Source: Bifidobacterium longum subsp. infantis ATCC 15697 = JCM 1222 = DSM 20088
Lineage (GTDB): Bacteria; Actinomycetota; Actinomycetes; Actinomycetales; Bifidobacteriaceae
Assembly (NCBI RefSeq): GCF_000269965.1
Contig: NC_017219.1
Coordinates: forward strand, 806,001-870,000
DNA: 64,000 nt
Direction of reading: 5' to 3'
In this document: one piece after another, positions 45,496 to 58,589 of the stretch
Position numbering within the stretch: position 1 is the stretch's first letter
How the letters are laid out: every line of letters begins with the position of its first letter
Program-made: the position numbers and the translations under genes
Notes under the pieces: generated by a model
Told to the model about the DNA's origin: nothing
The model's database searches: none
What the model saw: only the letters and a program-made list of their open reading frames with translations

Positions 45496-46284
45496 CTATC
45501 GCGCGTACTGGTCCTCGGTGGTGAAGCAGGTGCGATAGACCATGGCCATGATCAGACCGTCGGCCAGCAAGGTCAGCGCGGCGATGGCGCCGAAGACCAC
45601 GAACTGGTATTTGGCGGCGTTCAGCGGATCTCCGCCGGCTATCACCTGGCCCGCCATCATGCCCGGGATGGTCACGATGCCGCTGGAGGCCAGCGAAGCG
45701 GTGGTGGGCAGCAGTCCCAGCCGAATCGACGAGATGACGGATGGGCGGGCGGACTCCCATGCCGTCGCCCCCAAGGCCAGCATCATATCCACCTCGTCGC
45801 GGCGTTCCTCCATGCTTTCATAGAATCGGCTCAGCCCGACAGCGAGCGCGGAAACGGTGTTGCCCAGCAGCATGCCGGTCAGGGGCACCACCAGCTGGGG
45901 CGCATACCATGGATGCGGGCGCACGATGAGTTCGGTGACCAACGCCAGCATGAGCAGCATCGTGATGACCAGGCTCAGGAAGATCGGTCCGGCAAGACCT
46001 TTGGGGATGCCGTGCGCGCGGGATATCACGATCTGCACCGCCGCGACCAGCATGACCGTCATCAGAGCGAACACCATCCACACGCTGTTCGAACGAATCA
46101 CATAGCCGATGATGAATCCCATGGCGCACAGCTGCACGAGGGCGCGGCATGCCGACCACATCAGGGTCCTGCCGATGCCCATGTGCATGAGTTCGCTGAT
46201 GATGGCCGCCACGGCCACCATGCCCAACGCGATGAGCAGACCCCAGATATCGATGTTGTAGGAATTGCCCAGATCGCCGCTCAT
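45496..46284 (-). CDS. ABC transporter permease, FetB/UPF0014 family
   Basis: 262 residues, seven or so membrane segments. ESMEERRDEVDMMLALGAT and SSGIVTIPGMMAGQVIAGGDP are the hallmark blocks of the UPF0014/FetB family, implicated in iron export and oxidative-stress tolerance in E. coli. The ATG overlaps the stop of the ATPase gene by 4 bp, so the two are translationally coupled. Substrate in this organism is inferred only. Confidence 0.8.
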   Translation of the reverse strand: MSGDLGNSYNIDIWGLLIALGMVAVAAIISELMHMGIGRTLMWSACRALVQLCAMGFIIGYVIRSNSVWMVFALMTVMLVAAVQIVISRAHGIPKGLAGPIFLSLVITMLLMLALVTELIVRPHPWYAPQLVVPLTGMLLGNTVSALAVGLSRFYESMEERRDEVDMMLALGATAWESARPSVISSIRLGLLPTTASLASSGIVTIPGMMAGQVIAGGDPLNAAKYQFVVFGAIAALTLLADGLIMAMVYRTCFTTEDQYAR

Positions 46285-47042
46285 GACTGCGTCTCCTCAT
46301 TCTCATCGGCGCCGGCAGGCACCGCGTTCGCGTCCTGCGCCGCCGAATCCGTCATCTCGCGTCCGGTCAGCCGCCCCTTGTCCAGCATCAGCGTGCGGGT
46401 GGCCCGTCCGTCCGGCGGACGGTGACGGATGCGGATGATCGCCATGCCGCGTGTGGCGGCATCCGCCATGATCGTAGCCACCTTGGCCGCGTTGTCGTCG
46501 TCGAGTCCGGCGTCCACCTCATCGGCCAGCAGCACCTTCGGATCGGTGAGCAGCGTGCGGGCCAGGGCCACGCGGGCCGCCTGACCGCCCGACAGGTCGT
46601 GCGGGGCGCGCTCCAGATCGATGTCCTCGCAGCCCATCGCGTCCAACGTCGTGCGGATGCGCTCGTCGGGCAGCAGCTGCTCGGCCTTGCCGCCCTTGCC
46701 GCGAATCGCGAGCGTCCAGGGCAGGCGGATCGCCTCGGCCACGTTCTTGCCCGTCAGAATCGGCTTCTGCGGCAGGTAGGCGACATCCCGCCGCCACTGC
46801 TGCGGCGTGAACTCGCCGCTGCGCTTGCCTTCAAGGGCGAACGTGCCGTGCGCATGCGGGTTGAGTCGGGCGCATGCGGTCAGCAGACTCGATTTGCCGG
46901 AGCCGGACGGTCCCACCAGATCGACGATCTCGCCACGTTCCATGCTGAAGGACAGGTTGTCGAACACCGTGCGTTCGTTGTCCGCCGGCGATTGCGCGGG
47001 AACGACGCAGGACACGGATATGGCTTCGAAGAAGGATCGCAT
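46281..47042 (-). CDS. ABC transporter ATP-binding protein, FetA-like
   Basis: Walker [11 protein letters not shown]-loop YLPQKP, signature LSGGQAAR, Walker B VLLADEVDAGLD, and a switch His in RIRHRPPD. Two in-frame ATGs exist at 47048 and 47042. The minus-strand hexamer TAGACT (47051-47056) ends 8 nt before 47042 but only 2 nt before 47048, so 47042 (253 residues) is preferred. The partner permease is encoded downstream with a 4-bp overlap. The C-terminal 25 residues are acidic and variable-looking. Confidence 0.8.
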   Translation of the reverse strand: MRSFFEAISVSCVVPAQSPADNERTVFDNLSFSMERGEIVDLVGPSGSGKSSLLTACARLNPHAHGTFALEGKRSGEFTPQQWRRDVAYLPQKPILTGKNVAEAIRLPWTLAIRGKGGKAEQLLPDERIRTTLDAMGCEDIDLERAPHDLSGGQAARVALARTLLTDPKVLLADEVDAGLDDDNAAKVATIMADAATRGMAIIRIRHRPPDGRATRTLMLDKGRLTGREMTDSAAQDANAVPAGADENEETQS

Positions 47043-47173
47043 ATTCATCCAGTCTAGTCGGGGCCACGTGGGAAACCCCAGCGTTCACTTCCTGTATACC
47101 CGGTGTGGCATAATAGCCAAGGCAATTTTTGGGCTTTGCCTAAGCTAGTTTGAATTTGAAATAGGTGAATAAC

Positions 47174-47740
47174 GTGGCACAGACTACTAACGACATCAAG
47201 AACGGATCCGTCCTGAACCTGGACGGCCAGCTGTGGACCGTCATGAAGTTCCAGCACGTCAAGCCGGGCAAGGGCCCCGCCTTCGTACGCACCACCATCA
47301 AGAACGTGCTCTCAGGCAAGATCGTCGACAAGACCTTCAACGCAGGCATGAAGATGGAATTCGAGACCGTCGACAACCGCACCCTCCAGTACTCCTACGA
47401 GGACGGCGACAACTTCGTGTTCATGGACATGACCACCTACGATCAGATCATGGTTCCGAAGACCCTTCTGGGCGACAAGGCCAAGTTCCTGCTCGAAGGC
47501 ACCGACTGCCTGGTCTCCTTCCACGACGGCACCCCGCTGAGCGTTGACCTGCCGGGCTCCGTGGTCCTGACCATCACCCACACCGAGCCGGGCCTGCAGG
47601 GCAACCGCTCCAACGCCGGCACCAAGCCGGCCACCGTTGAGACCGGAGCCGAGATTCAGGTCCCGCTGTTCATCAATGAGGGCGACCGCGTCAAGATCAA
47701 CACCGAGGATGGTTCCTACACCGGCCGCGAGAACAACTGA
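47174..47740 (+). CDS. efp: Elongation factor P
   Basis: 188 residues from GTG 47174 ([11 protein letters not shown]), with a second in-frame GTG 9 nt upstream. Three beta-barrel domains: KOW-like N-domain with the loop [10 protein letters not shown] (whose Lys is the modification site in many bacteria), the OB domain, and the C-terminal domain ending GRENN. EF-P relieves ribosome stalling at polyproline. nusB follows after 54 bp in the same direction. Confidence 0.95.
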   Translation: MAQTTNDIKNGSVLNLDGQLWTVMKFQHVKPGKGPAFVRTTIKNVLSGKIVDKTFNAGMKMEFETVDNRTLQYSYEDGDNFVFMDMTTYDQIMVPKTLLGDKAKFLLEGTDCLVSFHDGTPLSVDLPGSVVLTITHTEPGLQGNRSNAGTKPATVETGAEIQVPLFINEGDRVKINTEDGSYTGRENN

Positions 47741-47794
47741 TCTCCGCATCCTCAACAGACGACCGACCGTATAAAGGACTAGGACAGCAGCAGT

Positions 47795-48358
47795 ATGGCA
47801 CGTTCCACCGCGCGCAAAAGGGCTCTGAACACCCTGTACGAAGCCGACGAAAAAAACCAGGATATTCTCTCCCTGCTTGACGAACGCATCGCACATCCCG
47901 GTGCCCAGACCCCGCTTCCCGACTATGCCATTGAAATCGTCAAGGGCGTGGCCGAGCACCGTCGTCAGATAGACATGACCCTGGACGAACACTCCACGGG
48001 TTGGAAGGTCCGCCGTATGGGCGTGGTCGATCGCAACATTCTGCGTATCGCCGCTTGGGAGATTCTGTTCAACGATGATGTGCCGGACAAGGTCGCTATC
48101 GACGAGGCTCTGGCATTGGCCAAGACCCTGTGCGATGACGATTCGCCCGCTTTCATCCATGGCCTGCTGTCTGCGGTGTGCACCGCCAAGAACGCAGCAC
48201 CGGCACCGGAGTCCGTGGCGGAAGAGGCCGATGAGGAATCGTCCGATTCCGATGCCGCCGCATCCGATCCGACCGATGAGGGCGATGTTTCCGATTCGTC
48301 CGGTGCATCCGACGAGCCCGCTGCCCCGTCCGCTGAGATTCAGCCGACGGTCGATTAG
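47795..48358 (+). CDS. nusB: Transcription antitermination factor NusB, with acidic tail
   Basis: 187 residues. The NusB fold covers about residues 1-130 (RSTARKRALNTLYEAD, RIAAWEILFNDDVPDKVAIDEALALAKTL, FIHGLLSAV). NusB binds boxA RNA with NusE in rRNA antitermination. The last 50-odd residues are an Asp/Ser/Glu-rich tail not found in typical NusB (about 140 residues). A terminator follows at 48372. Confidence 0.9.
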   Translation: MARSTARKRALNTLYEADEKNQDILSLLDERIAHPGAQTPLPDYAIEIVKGVAEHRRQIDMTLDEHSTGWKVRRMGVVDRNILRIAAWEILFNDDVPDKVAIDEALALAKTLCDDDSPAFIHGLLSAVCTAKNAAPAPESVAEEADEESSDSDAAASDPTDEGDVSDSSGASDEPAAPSAEIQPTVD

Positions 48359-48371
48359 TCATTTGTTGTTC

Positions 48372-48396
48372 AGCCTCCCCATTCGGGAGGCTTTTT
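48372..48396 (+). terminator. Intrinsic terminator after nusB
   Basis: AGCCTCCC and GGGAGGCT form an 8-bp stem with a 5-nt loop, followed by TTTTC. It separates efp-nusB from the carAB cluster. Confidence 0.8.
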
Positions 48397-48547
48397 CATG
48401 GGCGGACACTTGTGTCGCCGTACATTCTCAAGTCGGCACCTTGCCGACAGCCCCGCCAGCGGGGTGAGACTTTGCGCCCAACGGCGTGTGAGTCTGCGCT
48501 GGCCGTTAACCTTGGTACGAATACCCGAAAAACATAAGGGGGTTTTG

Positions 48548-49771
48548 GTGAGCCAGAACGAGTCCGGGACCATCGCAATTCCGATGTATGACAAGGACGA
48601 TGCAGTCCTCGTTTTGGAAGATGGACAGGTATATGTGGGGGAGCCGTATGGCGCCCTCGGTGAGACGACCGGTGAGATCGTCTTCGCCACCGGTATGACC
48701 GGATACCAGGAGACGCTCACCGATCCGAGCTACGATCGCCAGATCGTTGTGCAGACGTTCCCGCACATCGGCGATACCGGCGTCAACAGCGAAGACCCTG
48801 AGTCCTCCCGCATCTGGGTTGCCGGATACATCGTGCGTGATCCCTCTCCGAACGTGAGCAACTGGCGTGCCGAAGGCAGCCTTGATGACGACCTCACCAA
48901 GAACGGCATCGTCGGCCTGAGCCACATCGACACCCGCAAGCTGGTGCGTCACCTGCGTTCCGCAGGCGTGATGCGCGCCGGTATCTTCTCCGGCGACGCC
49001 CTGACCGACCAGGCCACCGGCGCGCTCAAGACCATCGAGCAGCTGCTCGAAGACGTCAGGAACACCCCGCAGATGCAGGGCCTGAGCCTGTACGACGAGG
49101 TGTCCACCAAGGAGACCTACACCATCGAGCCATGCGGCGAGTACGAAGGCAAGGAGCCGCTGTACACCGTGGCCGCCGTGGACCTCGGCATCAAGGGCAT
49201 GACCCCGCACCGCATGGCCGAACGCGGCTGCCGCGTGCACGTGGTGCCCTCCACCATCACCTTCGCCGAAATCGAGAGCCTGAACCCGGACGGCGTCTTC
49301 TTCTCCAACGGCCCGGGCGACCCGGAACAGGCCGGCCCCGAAATCGAGCTGCTGCGCCAGGTGCTCGACGCCGGCTACCCGTTCTTCGGCATCTGCTTCG
49401 GCAACCAGCTGCTTGGCCGCGCGCTCGGCTTCGGCACCTTCAAGCTCAAGTTCGGTCACCGTGGCATCAACCAGCCGGTCAAGGATCTGACCACCGGCAA
49501 GGTCGAGGTCACCGCCCACAACCACGGCTTCGCGGTCGACGCTCCGATCGGCAAGCAGGTCGACGCGCCGTTTGAAAACGGCAAGTACGGCAAGGTGTTC
49601 GTCTCCCACATCGATCTGAACGACGACGTGGTCGAAGGCCTGCAGTGCGTGGACATCCCCGCATTCTCCGTGCAGTACCACCCGGAGGCCGCAGCAGGCC
49701 CGCACGATGCGGCCTACCTGTTCGACCGTTTCTGCGAACTTATGAAGAACAACTCCAAGGAAGGTAAGTGA
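48548..49771 (+). CDS. carA: Carbamoyl-phosphate synthase small subunit (glutamine amidotransferase)
   Basis: 407 residues from GTG 48548 ([18 protein letters not shown]), with AAGGGGG a few bases upstream; an ATG at 48584 is an alternative. The N-terminal CPSase_sm domain ([16 protein letters not shown]) is followed by a class I amidotransferase with nucleophile Cys in FGICFGNQ and the His/Glu pair in QYHPEA. It releases ammonia from glutamine for CarB, serving arginine and pyrimidine synthesis. carB starts one base after its stop. Confidence 0.95.
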
Positions 49772-49772
49772 T

Positions 49773-53155
<3,383 letters not shown>

Positions 53156-53156
<1 letters not shown>

Positions 53157-54076
53157 TGACTACACCCAGCAGTGAGGAATTGCAGGCACAACGTTCGGAT
53201 TTCGGTCTGCGATTAAGCAATTCAATGGCCAAATACGGGCCGCTGTGTGTGGGCATTGACCCGCATCGCAAGCTCCTCACCGACTGGGGATACAACGTCG
53301 ACGCCGAAGGCGCCGAACTCTTCTCCATGCGTATGCTGCAGGCCGCCAACGGGCGCGCCGCAGCAGTCAAATTCCAGACGCCGATGTTCGAGCGTTACGG
53401 GGCCAAGGGCTTCGAAGCGCTCGAACGCGTGCTGTACGCGGCACGCCAGATGGGCGTCATCACCATCGTGGATTGCCTGCATGGAGGCCTGTCCACCACG
53501 ATTTCCGCCATCGCGGACGCCTACTTCAAGCCCGGCGCCCCGATGCTGGCCGACGCCATCACCCTGCTGCCGTACTATGGCGCGCGCTCGTTGAACGGCC
53601 TGATTACCGAAGCGTTGGAAAACGGACGCGGTGTGTTCATCGCCTCCCTGACTTCCAATCCGGAAGGCATGAGTCTGCAGACCGCGCTGCGCCAGAGCGG
53701 CGACTACAAGGGGCGCACTGTGGCCTACGGCATCGCCTCCACCGCACAGAAGCACAACGTGGATATCGGAGGCATGGGCTCGGTGGGCCTTATCATCGGC
53801 GCCACCATCGGCCAATGGACGCAGGATTCCGGCGTGGACCCCTCCAAGTTCACCGGCCCGATTCTTTCCCCTGGCTACGGCTGGCAGGGCGCCGAGGCCA
53901 AGGACCTGAAAACCGTGTTCCGCGGTACGCGCGGCAACGTGTTGGTCACCGTGTCCCGCTTCATCGCCTCGCACGGGCCGGATATCGCCGCATTGAGCCA
54001 GGCCACCGAGTCGATTGCGCTCGACGTGCGCCAGGCCCTGATGGAGGCCACCGCCGAAGGCGCGGAGAATCAGTGA
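53156..54076 (+). CDS. PyrF-like protein (OMP decarboxylase fold, type 2) with altered active site
   Basis: 306 residues, start overlapping the carB stop by one base, so it is translationally coupled. The type 2 OMP-decarboxylase fold is clear: CVGIDPHRKLLTDWG, AVKFQTPMFERYG, ADAITLLPYYG, LTSNPEG, IIGATIGQW, ILSPGYGWQGA and TVSRFI (phosphate-binding). However, the strand-3 motif expected as DAKRGDIG reads DCLHGGLS (near 53469-53492). The Asp is kept but the proton-donor Lys and the second Asp appear replaced by Leu and Gly. It is usually annotated pyrF. Whether it is an active decarboxylase is doubtful, and a second pyrF may exist in the genome. Confidence 0.8.
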
Positions 54077-54255
54077 TCAGAACGGAATCAGATGTCGCGG
54101 CATGCGTACGTGTGTATCTCATCGCGTACGTCGCATCACGATTCATATTCTTCCCTGTTCGTCGGGGCTGTAACAGTTACCGGTCATCTCGCCGGTGAGC
54201 CGTTACCACATTGGATTCATAATCGCTGCACACCACATCATCTCCGGAGGAACCC

Positions 54256-54846
54256 ATGACTGAAAACACCCATGCCGGCCGTCTAATCGTCCTGACTGGC
54301 CCCACCGCAGTAGGTAAAGGCACTGTGGAGGCCAAGCTGCGCGCCGACCACCCCGAAGTGTGGGTGTCCGTTTCCGCCACCACGCGCGCTCCGCGCCCCG
54401 GCGAGGTTGATGGCGTCAACTACTGGTTCCTCGCTGAAGACGAGTTCCTGGCCCGCGAAGCGGCGGGGGAGTTCCTGGAAACCGCCGTGGTGCACGGCAT
54501 GGCCCACTACGGTACATTGCTGGCTCCGGTGGAGGAGCATCTGGCTGCCGGCGTGCCAACAATTCTGGAAATCGATTTGCAGGGCGCCCGCCGCGTCAAG
54601 CAGCGCGCCGCCGAACTCGACTTGGAAGTGGTGTACGTGTTCATCGCGCCGCCGAGCTTTGAAGAGCTCGAGCGCCGTCTGATCGGCCGCGGCACCGAAA
54701 CCGCCGAACAGCAGGCCCGTCGCCTGGAAACCGCCAAAGTGGAGCTCGCCGCCGAAAACGAATTCGACGTCACCATCGTCAACGAAACCGTCGATCAGGC
54801 CGCCGCCGACCTCTGGTCCGTCATCGCCAAGGAATACGGGCTGTAA
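54256..54846 (+). CDS. gmk: Guanylate kinase
   Basis: 196 residues with GGAGG 6 nt upstream of the ATG. P-loop GPTAVGKGT (15-23), GMP-binding SATTRAPRPGEVDGVNYWF, and the LEIDLQGAR block identify the enzyme, which converts GMP to GDP. It follows the pyrimidine genes after 179 bp containing a GTAAC/GTTAC inverted repeat near 54170-54207. It is probably transcribed independently. Confidence 0.95.
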   Translation: MTENTHAGRLIVLTGPTAVGKGTVEAKLRADHPEVWVSVSATTRAPRPGEVDGVNYWFLAEDEFLAREAAGEFLETAVVHGMAHYGTLLAPVEEHLAAGVPTILEIDLQGARRVKQRAAELDLEVVYVFIAPPSFEELERRLIGRGTETAEQQARRLETAKVELAAENEFDVTIVNETVDQAAADLWSVIAKEYGL

Positions 54847-55026
54847 CGTGTGCGAATAGGTTCTGTTCGTACTGAGATGTCCATGCTTGGCATGGTGTGC
54901 TCATGTGATTATGCGTGTTCAGTCCCTGCCAGTCGGCCCTCACAATAGGGGGAGAGCCTGACGGCAGGGACTGATTCATACCGATACAAAGGGGCATGCG
55001 CCACCATTTGTGCGTCAACCGTTTGA

Positions 55027-55095
55027 TATGCAAATGGGGGCACATGCATGTGTGCGCCATCTTCCAAAAACGTCGAATTATGCAAATGGGGGCAC
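55027..55095. repeat. 17-bp direct repeat, two copies
   Basis: TATGCAAATGGGGGCAC occurs without mismatch at 55027-55043 and 55079-55095, 52 bp apart. Confidence 0.75.
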
Positions 55096-55153
55096 GAATA
55101 GGTGTCGGCGTGATGTGGTGTGGTGCGATGCTGCAGGTGCGGTGTGACATGGT

Positions 55154-55331
55154 GTGGGATGCCAGCGGATTTCGGGTGTTTTTCCTCTGGCGTCCCACAG
55201 AACCTGATGTACGGTGCCGTCGCCGGTTTGTGGGATTGGCAGAATTCCAATGGTTCTGTGGAATGGGGTGCGGGATGCCAGCCGTGTGCATCGTTTGACG
55301 TGCGTGGCGTCCCGCACGGTTGCGGGACGCC
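55154..55331. repeat. Paired stem-loops sharing a GGGATGCCAG/CTGGCGTCCC motif
   Basis: GTGGGATGCCAG (55154-55165) pairs with CTGGCGTCCCAC (55187-55198). A second pair is GCGGGATGCCAG (55270-55281) and GTGGCGTCCCGC (55304-55315). A further perfect hairpin GGCGTCCCGC/GCGGGACGCC (55306-55331) overlaps the last arm, giving alternative foldings. Confidence 0.6.
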
Positions 55332-55462
55332 GGCCCCAAATTGGCCGCTAACCGTGTGGTATCCCGCATTTCTCCGATATGCGAGAGGAATCCGTCCACT
55401 ATAAGGTCTCTAGCCCAGCGACTAATAGTTTTTCCTCTATGTGCGAATAATACGGGCTGTAA

Positions 55463-56170
55463 CTACCGCTTTACCACCAACTGCTGGTGGAGAATTTCGG
55501 TGCTGTTTCTGGCCGGCGCCTGCTTCCAACGGATCGCTTCGGATTCGTGATGCTCGGTGACATAATGCCGCATCCATTCGAAGCACTGCTGGGTTTGGAT
55601 GGCATCGCTTAATGCGCGGTGCTCCTCATTGTCCGCGATGCCGAAGCGTACGATCAGGTCGGCCAGACGGTGATGCCGCTGCGCGGGGAACAGGGCGCGG
55701 CTGATCTGCATCGTGTCATAATCCGCGCAGGCAAAGCCGCAGCCGGCGATATGCCGGGTGTTGTAATCCAGGAATCGCAGATCGAAGCTGACGTTATGAC
55801 CGACAATCGGCTCAACGGCGGGACTGGCAGCCGGGGTAGCGAGCCATGCGATGAATCGGGGAAGCACCTTGTCAATCGGATCGAGGTCGGCCACCATCGC
55901 ATCGGTGATGCCGGTCAGCGTGGTGATCTGACGCGGAATCGGCCGCAAGGGATTCACCAGCTGCTGGAATTGATCGACGATATGCCCCTTCCGTACGCGC
56001 ACGGCACCGATTTCCGTGATGGCGCAACTGTTCGGGTAAAAGCCGGTGGTCTCCAGATCCAGCGCCACATAATCGGTGGGGAAGACGGCATCGTCCATGG
56101 CGATTCGCCCGCCGGCACCATGATTGGGCTGGGATGGTTGGCCGAAAACGGTAATGCCGGAAGTGGTCAC
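55463..56170 (-). CDS. DEDDh-type 3'-5' exonuclease (DnaQ/epsilon-like)
   Basis: 235 residues from GTG 56170, preceded by GAGGAG; an ATG at 56098 is possible. Exo I DLETTGF, Exo II VGHNVSFDLRFL and Exo III HRALSD supply the four acidic residues and the His of the DEDDh family. Such proteins proofread or trim DNA or RNA ends. It lacks a polymerase domain and a UvrC-like fusion, so its precise role is open. The gene diverges from the GTPase gene. Confidence 0.8.
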   Translation of the reverse strand: MTTSGITVFGQPSQPNHGAGGRIAMDDAVFPTDYVALDLETTGFYPNSCAITEIGAVRVRKGHIVDQFQQLVNPLRPIPRQITTLTGITDAMVADLDPIDKVLPRFIAWLATPAASPAVEPIVGHNVSFDLRFLDYNTRHIAGCGFACADYDTMQISRALFPAQRHHRLADLIVRFGIADNEEHRALSDAIQTQQCFEWMRHYVTEHHESEAIRWKQAPARNSTEILHQQLVVKR

Positions 56171-56316
56171 GGAGGCTCCTCATATCAGTCGGTGTTCGGT
56201 GACTTATTGTACCGGCAGCCCGGTCTGACGGTACAATTTTCCCCTCCCGGATTTTCTCGGATATATTGGTTAGGCGGCCGGCAATTGCGCGGCGCATCGG
56301 GAAGGGAGCACAGCTG

Positions 56317-58572
56317 ATGAAACAGATAGTGGCAGGCATCGTGGCGCATGTGGACGCGGGCAAGACCACGCTGTCCGAGGCGCTGCTCTACCGCACCGGT
56401 GAGATCCGCAAATTGGGGCGAGTGGATCACGGCGATGCGTTTCTGGACACCAATTCCTTGGAGAAGGCGCGAGGCATCACGATCTTCGCGCACCAAGCGT
56501 TGGTTGAACACGGCGACCTGCGACTGACCTTGCTGGATACGCCGGGGCACGTGGACTTCGCAGCCGAAACCGAACGGGTGCTGCGCGTGCTTGATTACGC
56601 GATTCTTGTGGTCTCCGGCACGGATGGCGTGCAAGGCCATACCGAGACACTGTGGCGTCTGCTGGCCAGATACGGTGTGCCGACGTTCATCTTCGTCAAC
56701 AAGTGCGACGCCGCCGGATTCGCCCGCGAGGCCATTCTGGCACAGTTGCGCAAACGCCTGAGCGATGCGATATATCCGTTGCCGGCAATGGAACAGTTCA
56801 CTGAGGGCAGCGCGGTACCGTTGGACGCGTTCGCCGAAGACATCGCCACCCTGGACGAGGAGGCGATGAACGACTATCTGGAACATGGCGTGCTGTCCGT
56901 GGGCAGATTGCGATCGATGATCGCCGTACGTGAGCTGTTCCCCGTATATTTCGGCTCGGCATTGAAACTCGAAGGGGTCGAGGAATTCCTGGACGGGCTG
57001 GAGACGTTCACCCGCGAACGTGAATGGCCGGCCGCCTTCGCCGCACGCGTGTTCAAGATCGCCCACGACGGCCAGCACAACCGTATGACGTGGCTGCGCG
57101 TCACCGGCGGTGCGCTCAAAGCCAAGGAGATCGTCTCCTCATCCTCGTGCGCCGCGGCGTCGACACCGTCGCCAGCGCAGGAGGATGATGGCATGGCGTG
57201 GTCCGAGAAAGTCGATCAGGTGCGCATCTACAATGGCGCCAAATTCGAGACGGTCACCGAAGTGCCGGCCGGCTCGGTATGCGCGGTGACCGGACTGACG
57301 CGGACCTTCCCCGGCGAAGGGCTGGGAGCGGAACCGGACGCCGAATCGCCGTCGCTGCAGCCCGTGTTGACCTACACGGTGTTGCCCGCCGGAGCTGAAT
57401 CCGATACGGCCGGCACCTCGGGAGCGGCCAAACGCGGTGGCACCGGCCATGACAGCGTGAATCGGGACGATGCCGAGCATGATGCCGCCAAGTCGGAAAC
57501 CGGCCGCAATGAGGAGAACGACACTGCCGGCCAAGACGCAGAGACGGACAATAGCTCGCCGGCCCTTCCCCAGTTCGATGATCTGACCTTGCATAAGGTC
57601 ATCACCGCATTGCGTGAGCTGGAAGACGAAGACCCGTTGTTGCATGTGGTGTGGGTGGAACGGCTGGCCGAGATTCATGTGCAATTGATGGGCACAGTCC
57701 AGCTGGAAATCATCCAGCAGACCCTGCACGACCGGTTCGGTCTGGATGTGTCCTTTGGCCCCGGCTCCATCCTGTACCGTGAGACCATCACTGCGCCGGT
57801 CGAAGGCGCAGGTCATTTCGAGCCGCTCCGTCATTATGCCGAAGCGCATATCCTGCTGGAACCAGGGGAGCCGGGCAGCGGAGTCACTGTGGGCTCGGCC
57901 CTGTCCGAAAATGATTTGGACCGCAATTGGCAACGGCTGATTCTGACCCACCTGACCGAGCGTGAGCATCTCGGTGTGCTCGTTGGCGCGCCGCTCACCG
58001 ATATCAAGATGACTTTGGTGGCTGGCCGCGCGCATCTGAAGCATACCGAAGGCGGCGACTTCCGCCAAGCCACCTATCGTGCAATTCGTCAGGGGCTCAT
58101 GGAAGCCAGAGCTGGAGTCAGTGGCCGGCCCGAGACGCCGGTCGAGAGCCGGCCGGACACCACAGGGGAGGGCAACTGCCGACTGCTGGAACCGTGGTAC
58201 CGGTTCCGGCTCGAAGTGCCCGCAGACATGATCGGCCGTGCCATGAGCGACATCCAGCGCATGGCCGGCACCTTCGAATCCCCGGTCACCGATGGCGAAT
58301 ACGCCGTGATCGAAGGCGAGGCGCCGGTGTCCGAAATGCGCGACTATGCGATGGATGTGAACCAGTACACGCACGGCCATGGCCATTTCTCCGCCACCTT
58401 CGGCGGCTACAAGCCATGCCATGACGCCAAACAGGTCATCGCAGCCGCCGCCTACGATCCCGAAGCTGATCTGGACAACACCCCCGACTCGGTCTTCTGC
58501 GCCCACGGTGCTGGCTACCCCGTCAAATGGTACAAAGTCCCCGAATTCGCCCACGTAGACTACGTCATGTGA
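56317..58572 (+). CDS. TetM/EF-G-like translational GTPase
   Basis: 751 residues from the ATG at 56317 with GAAGGGAG upstream. GTPase motifs: G1 AHVDAGKTT, G2 RGITI, G3 DTPGH and G4 NKCD, followed by EF-G-like domains II-V. It resembles the ribosomal-protection (Tet) branch of the EF-G family. An acidic, low-complexity insertion of about 55 residues interrupts the middle (around 370-425). Base composition matches the neighbours and no mobile genes are near, so an intrinsic ribosome-associated role is more likely than acquired tetracycline resistance. This cannot be settled by reading. Confidence 0.75.
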   Translation: MKQIVAGIVAHVDAGKTTLSEALLYRTGEIRKLGRVDHGDAFLDTNSLEKARGITIFAHQALVEHGDLRLTLLDTPGHVDFAAETERVLRVLDYAILVVSGTDGVQGHTETLWRLLARYGVPTFIFVNKCDAAGFAREAILAQLRKRLSDAIYPLPAMEQFTEGSAVPLDAFAEDIATLDEEAMNDYLEHGVLSVGRLRSMIAVRELFPVYFGSALKLEGVEEFLDGLETFTREREWPAAFAARVFKIAHDGQHNRMTWLRVTGGALKAKEIVSSSSCAAASTPSPAQEDDGMAWSEKVDQVRIYNGAKFETVTEVPAGSVCAVTGLTRTFPGEGLGAEPDAESPSLQPVLTYTVLPAGAESDTAGTSGAAKRGGTGHDSVNRDDAEHDAAKSETGRNEENDTAGQDAETDNSSPALPQFDDLTLHKVITALRELEDEDPLLHVVWVERLAEIHVQLMGTVQLEIIQQTLHDRFGLDVSFGPGSILYRETITAPVEGAGHFEPLRHYAEAHILLEPGEPGSGVTVGSALSENDLDRNWQRLILTHLTEREHLGVLVGAPLTDIKMTLVAGRAHLKHTEGGDFRQATYRAIRQGLMEARAGVSGRPETPVESRPDTTGEGNCRLLEPWYRFRLEVPADMIGRAMSDIQRMAGTFESPVTDGEYAVIEGEAPVSEMRDYAMDVNQYTHGHGHFSATFGGYKPCHDAKQVIAAAAYDPEADLDNTPDSVFCAHGAGYPVKWYKVPEFAHVDYVM

Positions 58573-58589
58573 GGTGGTGACTACCAAAT

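Larger units (their letters stand above)
54847..55462. other. Intergenic region, 616 bp, hairpin-rich
   Basis: No gene with protein-like features was found. It holds a long imperfect hairpin (54922-54972), a 17-bp direct repeat (55027-55043 and 55079-55095), and two related stem-loops built from GYGGGATGCCAG and CTGGCGTCCCAC-like arms (55154-55198 and 55270-55315). The minus-strand frame through it is His/Arg/Thr-rich and unlike a real protein. Confidence 0.55.

Noticed and set aside
54821..55399. 192-residue minus-strand frame downstream of gmk
   Set aside because: Arg/His/Thr/Pro-rich with no hydrophobic core or motifs; the region is better explained by hairpins and repeats.
56317..58572. 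Acquired tetracycline resistance gene
   Set aside because: Composition like the neighbours, no mobile elements, a low-complexity insertion, and only family-level resemblance to Tet proteins.
57139..58587. 482-residue minus-strand frame opposite the GTPase gene
   Set aside because: Antisense shadow; the plus strand carries all GTPase motifs.
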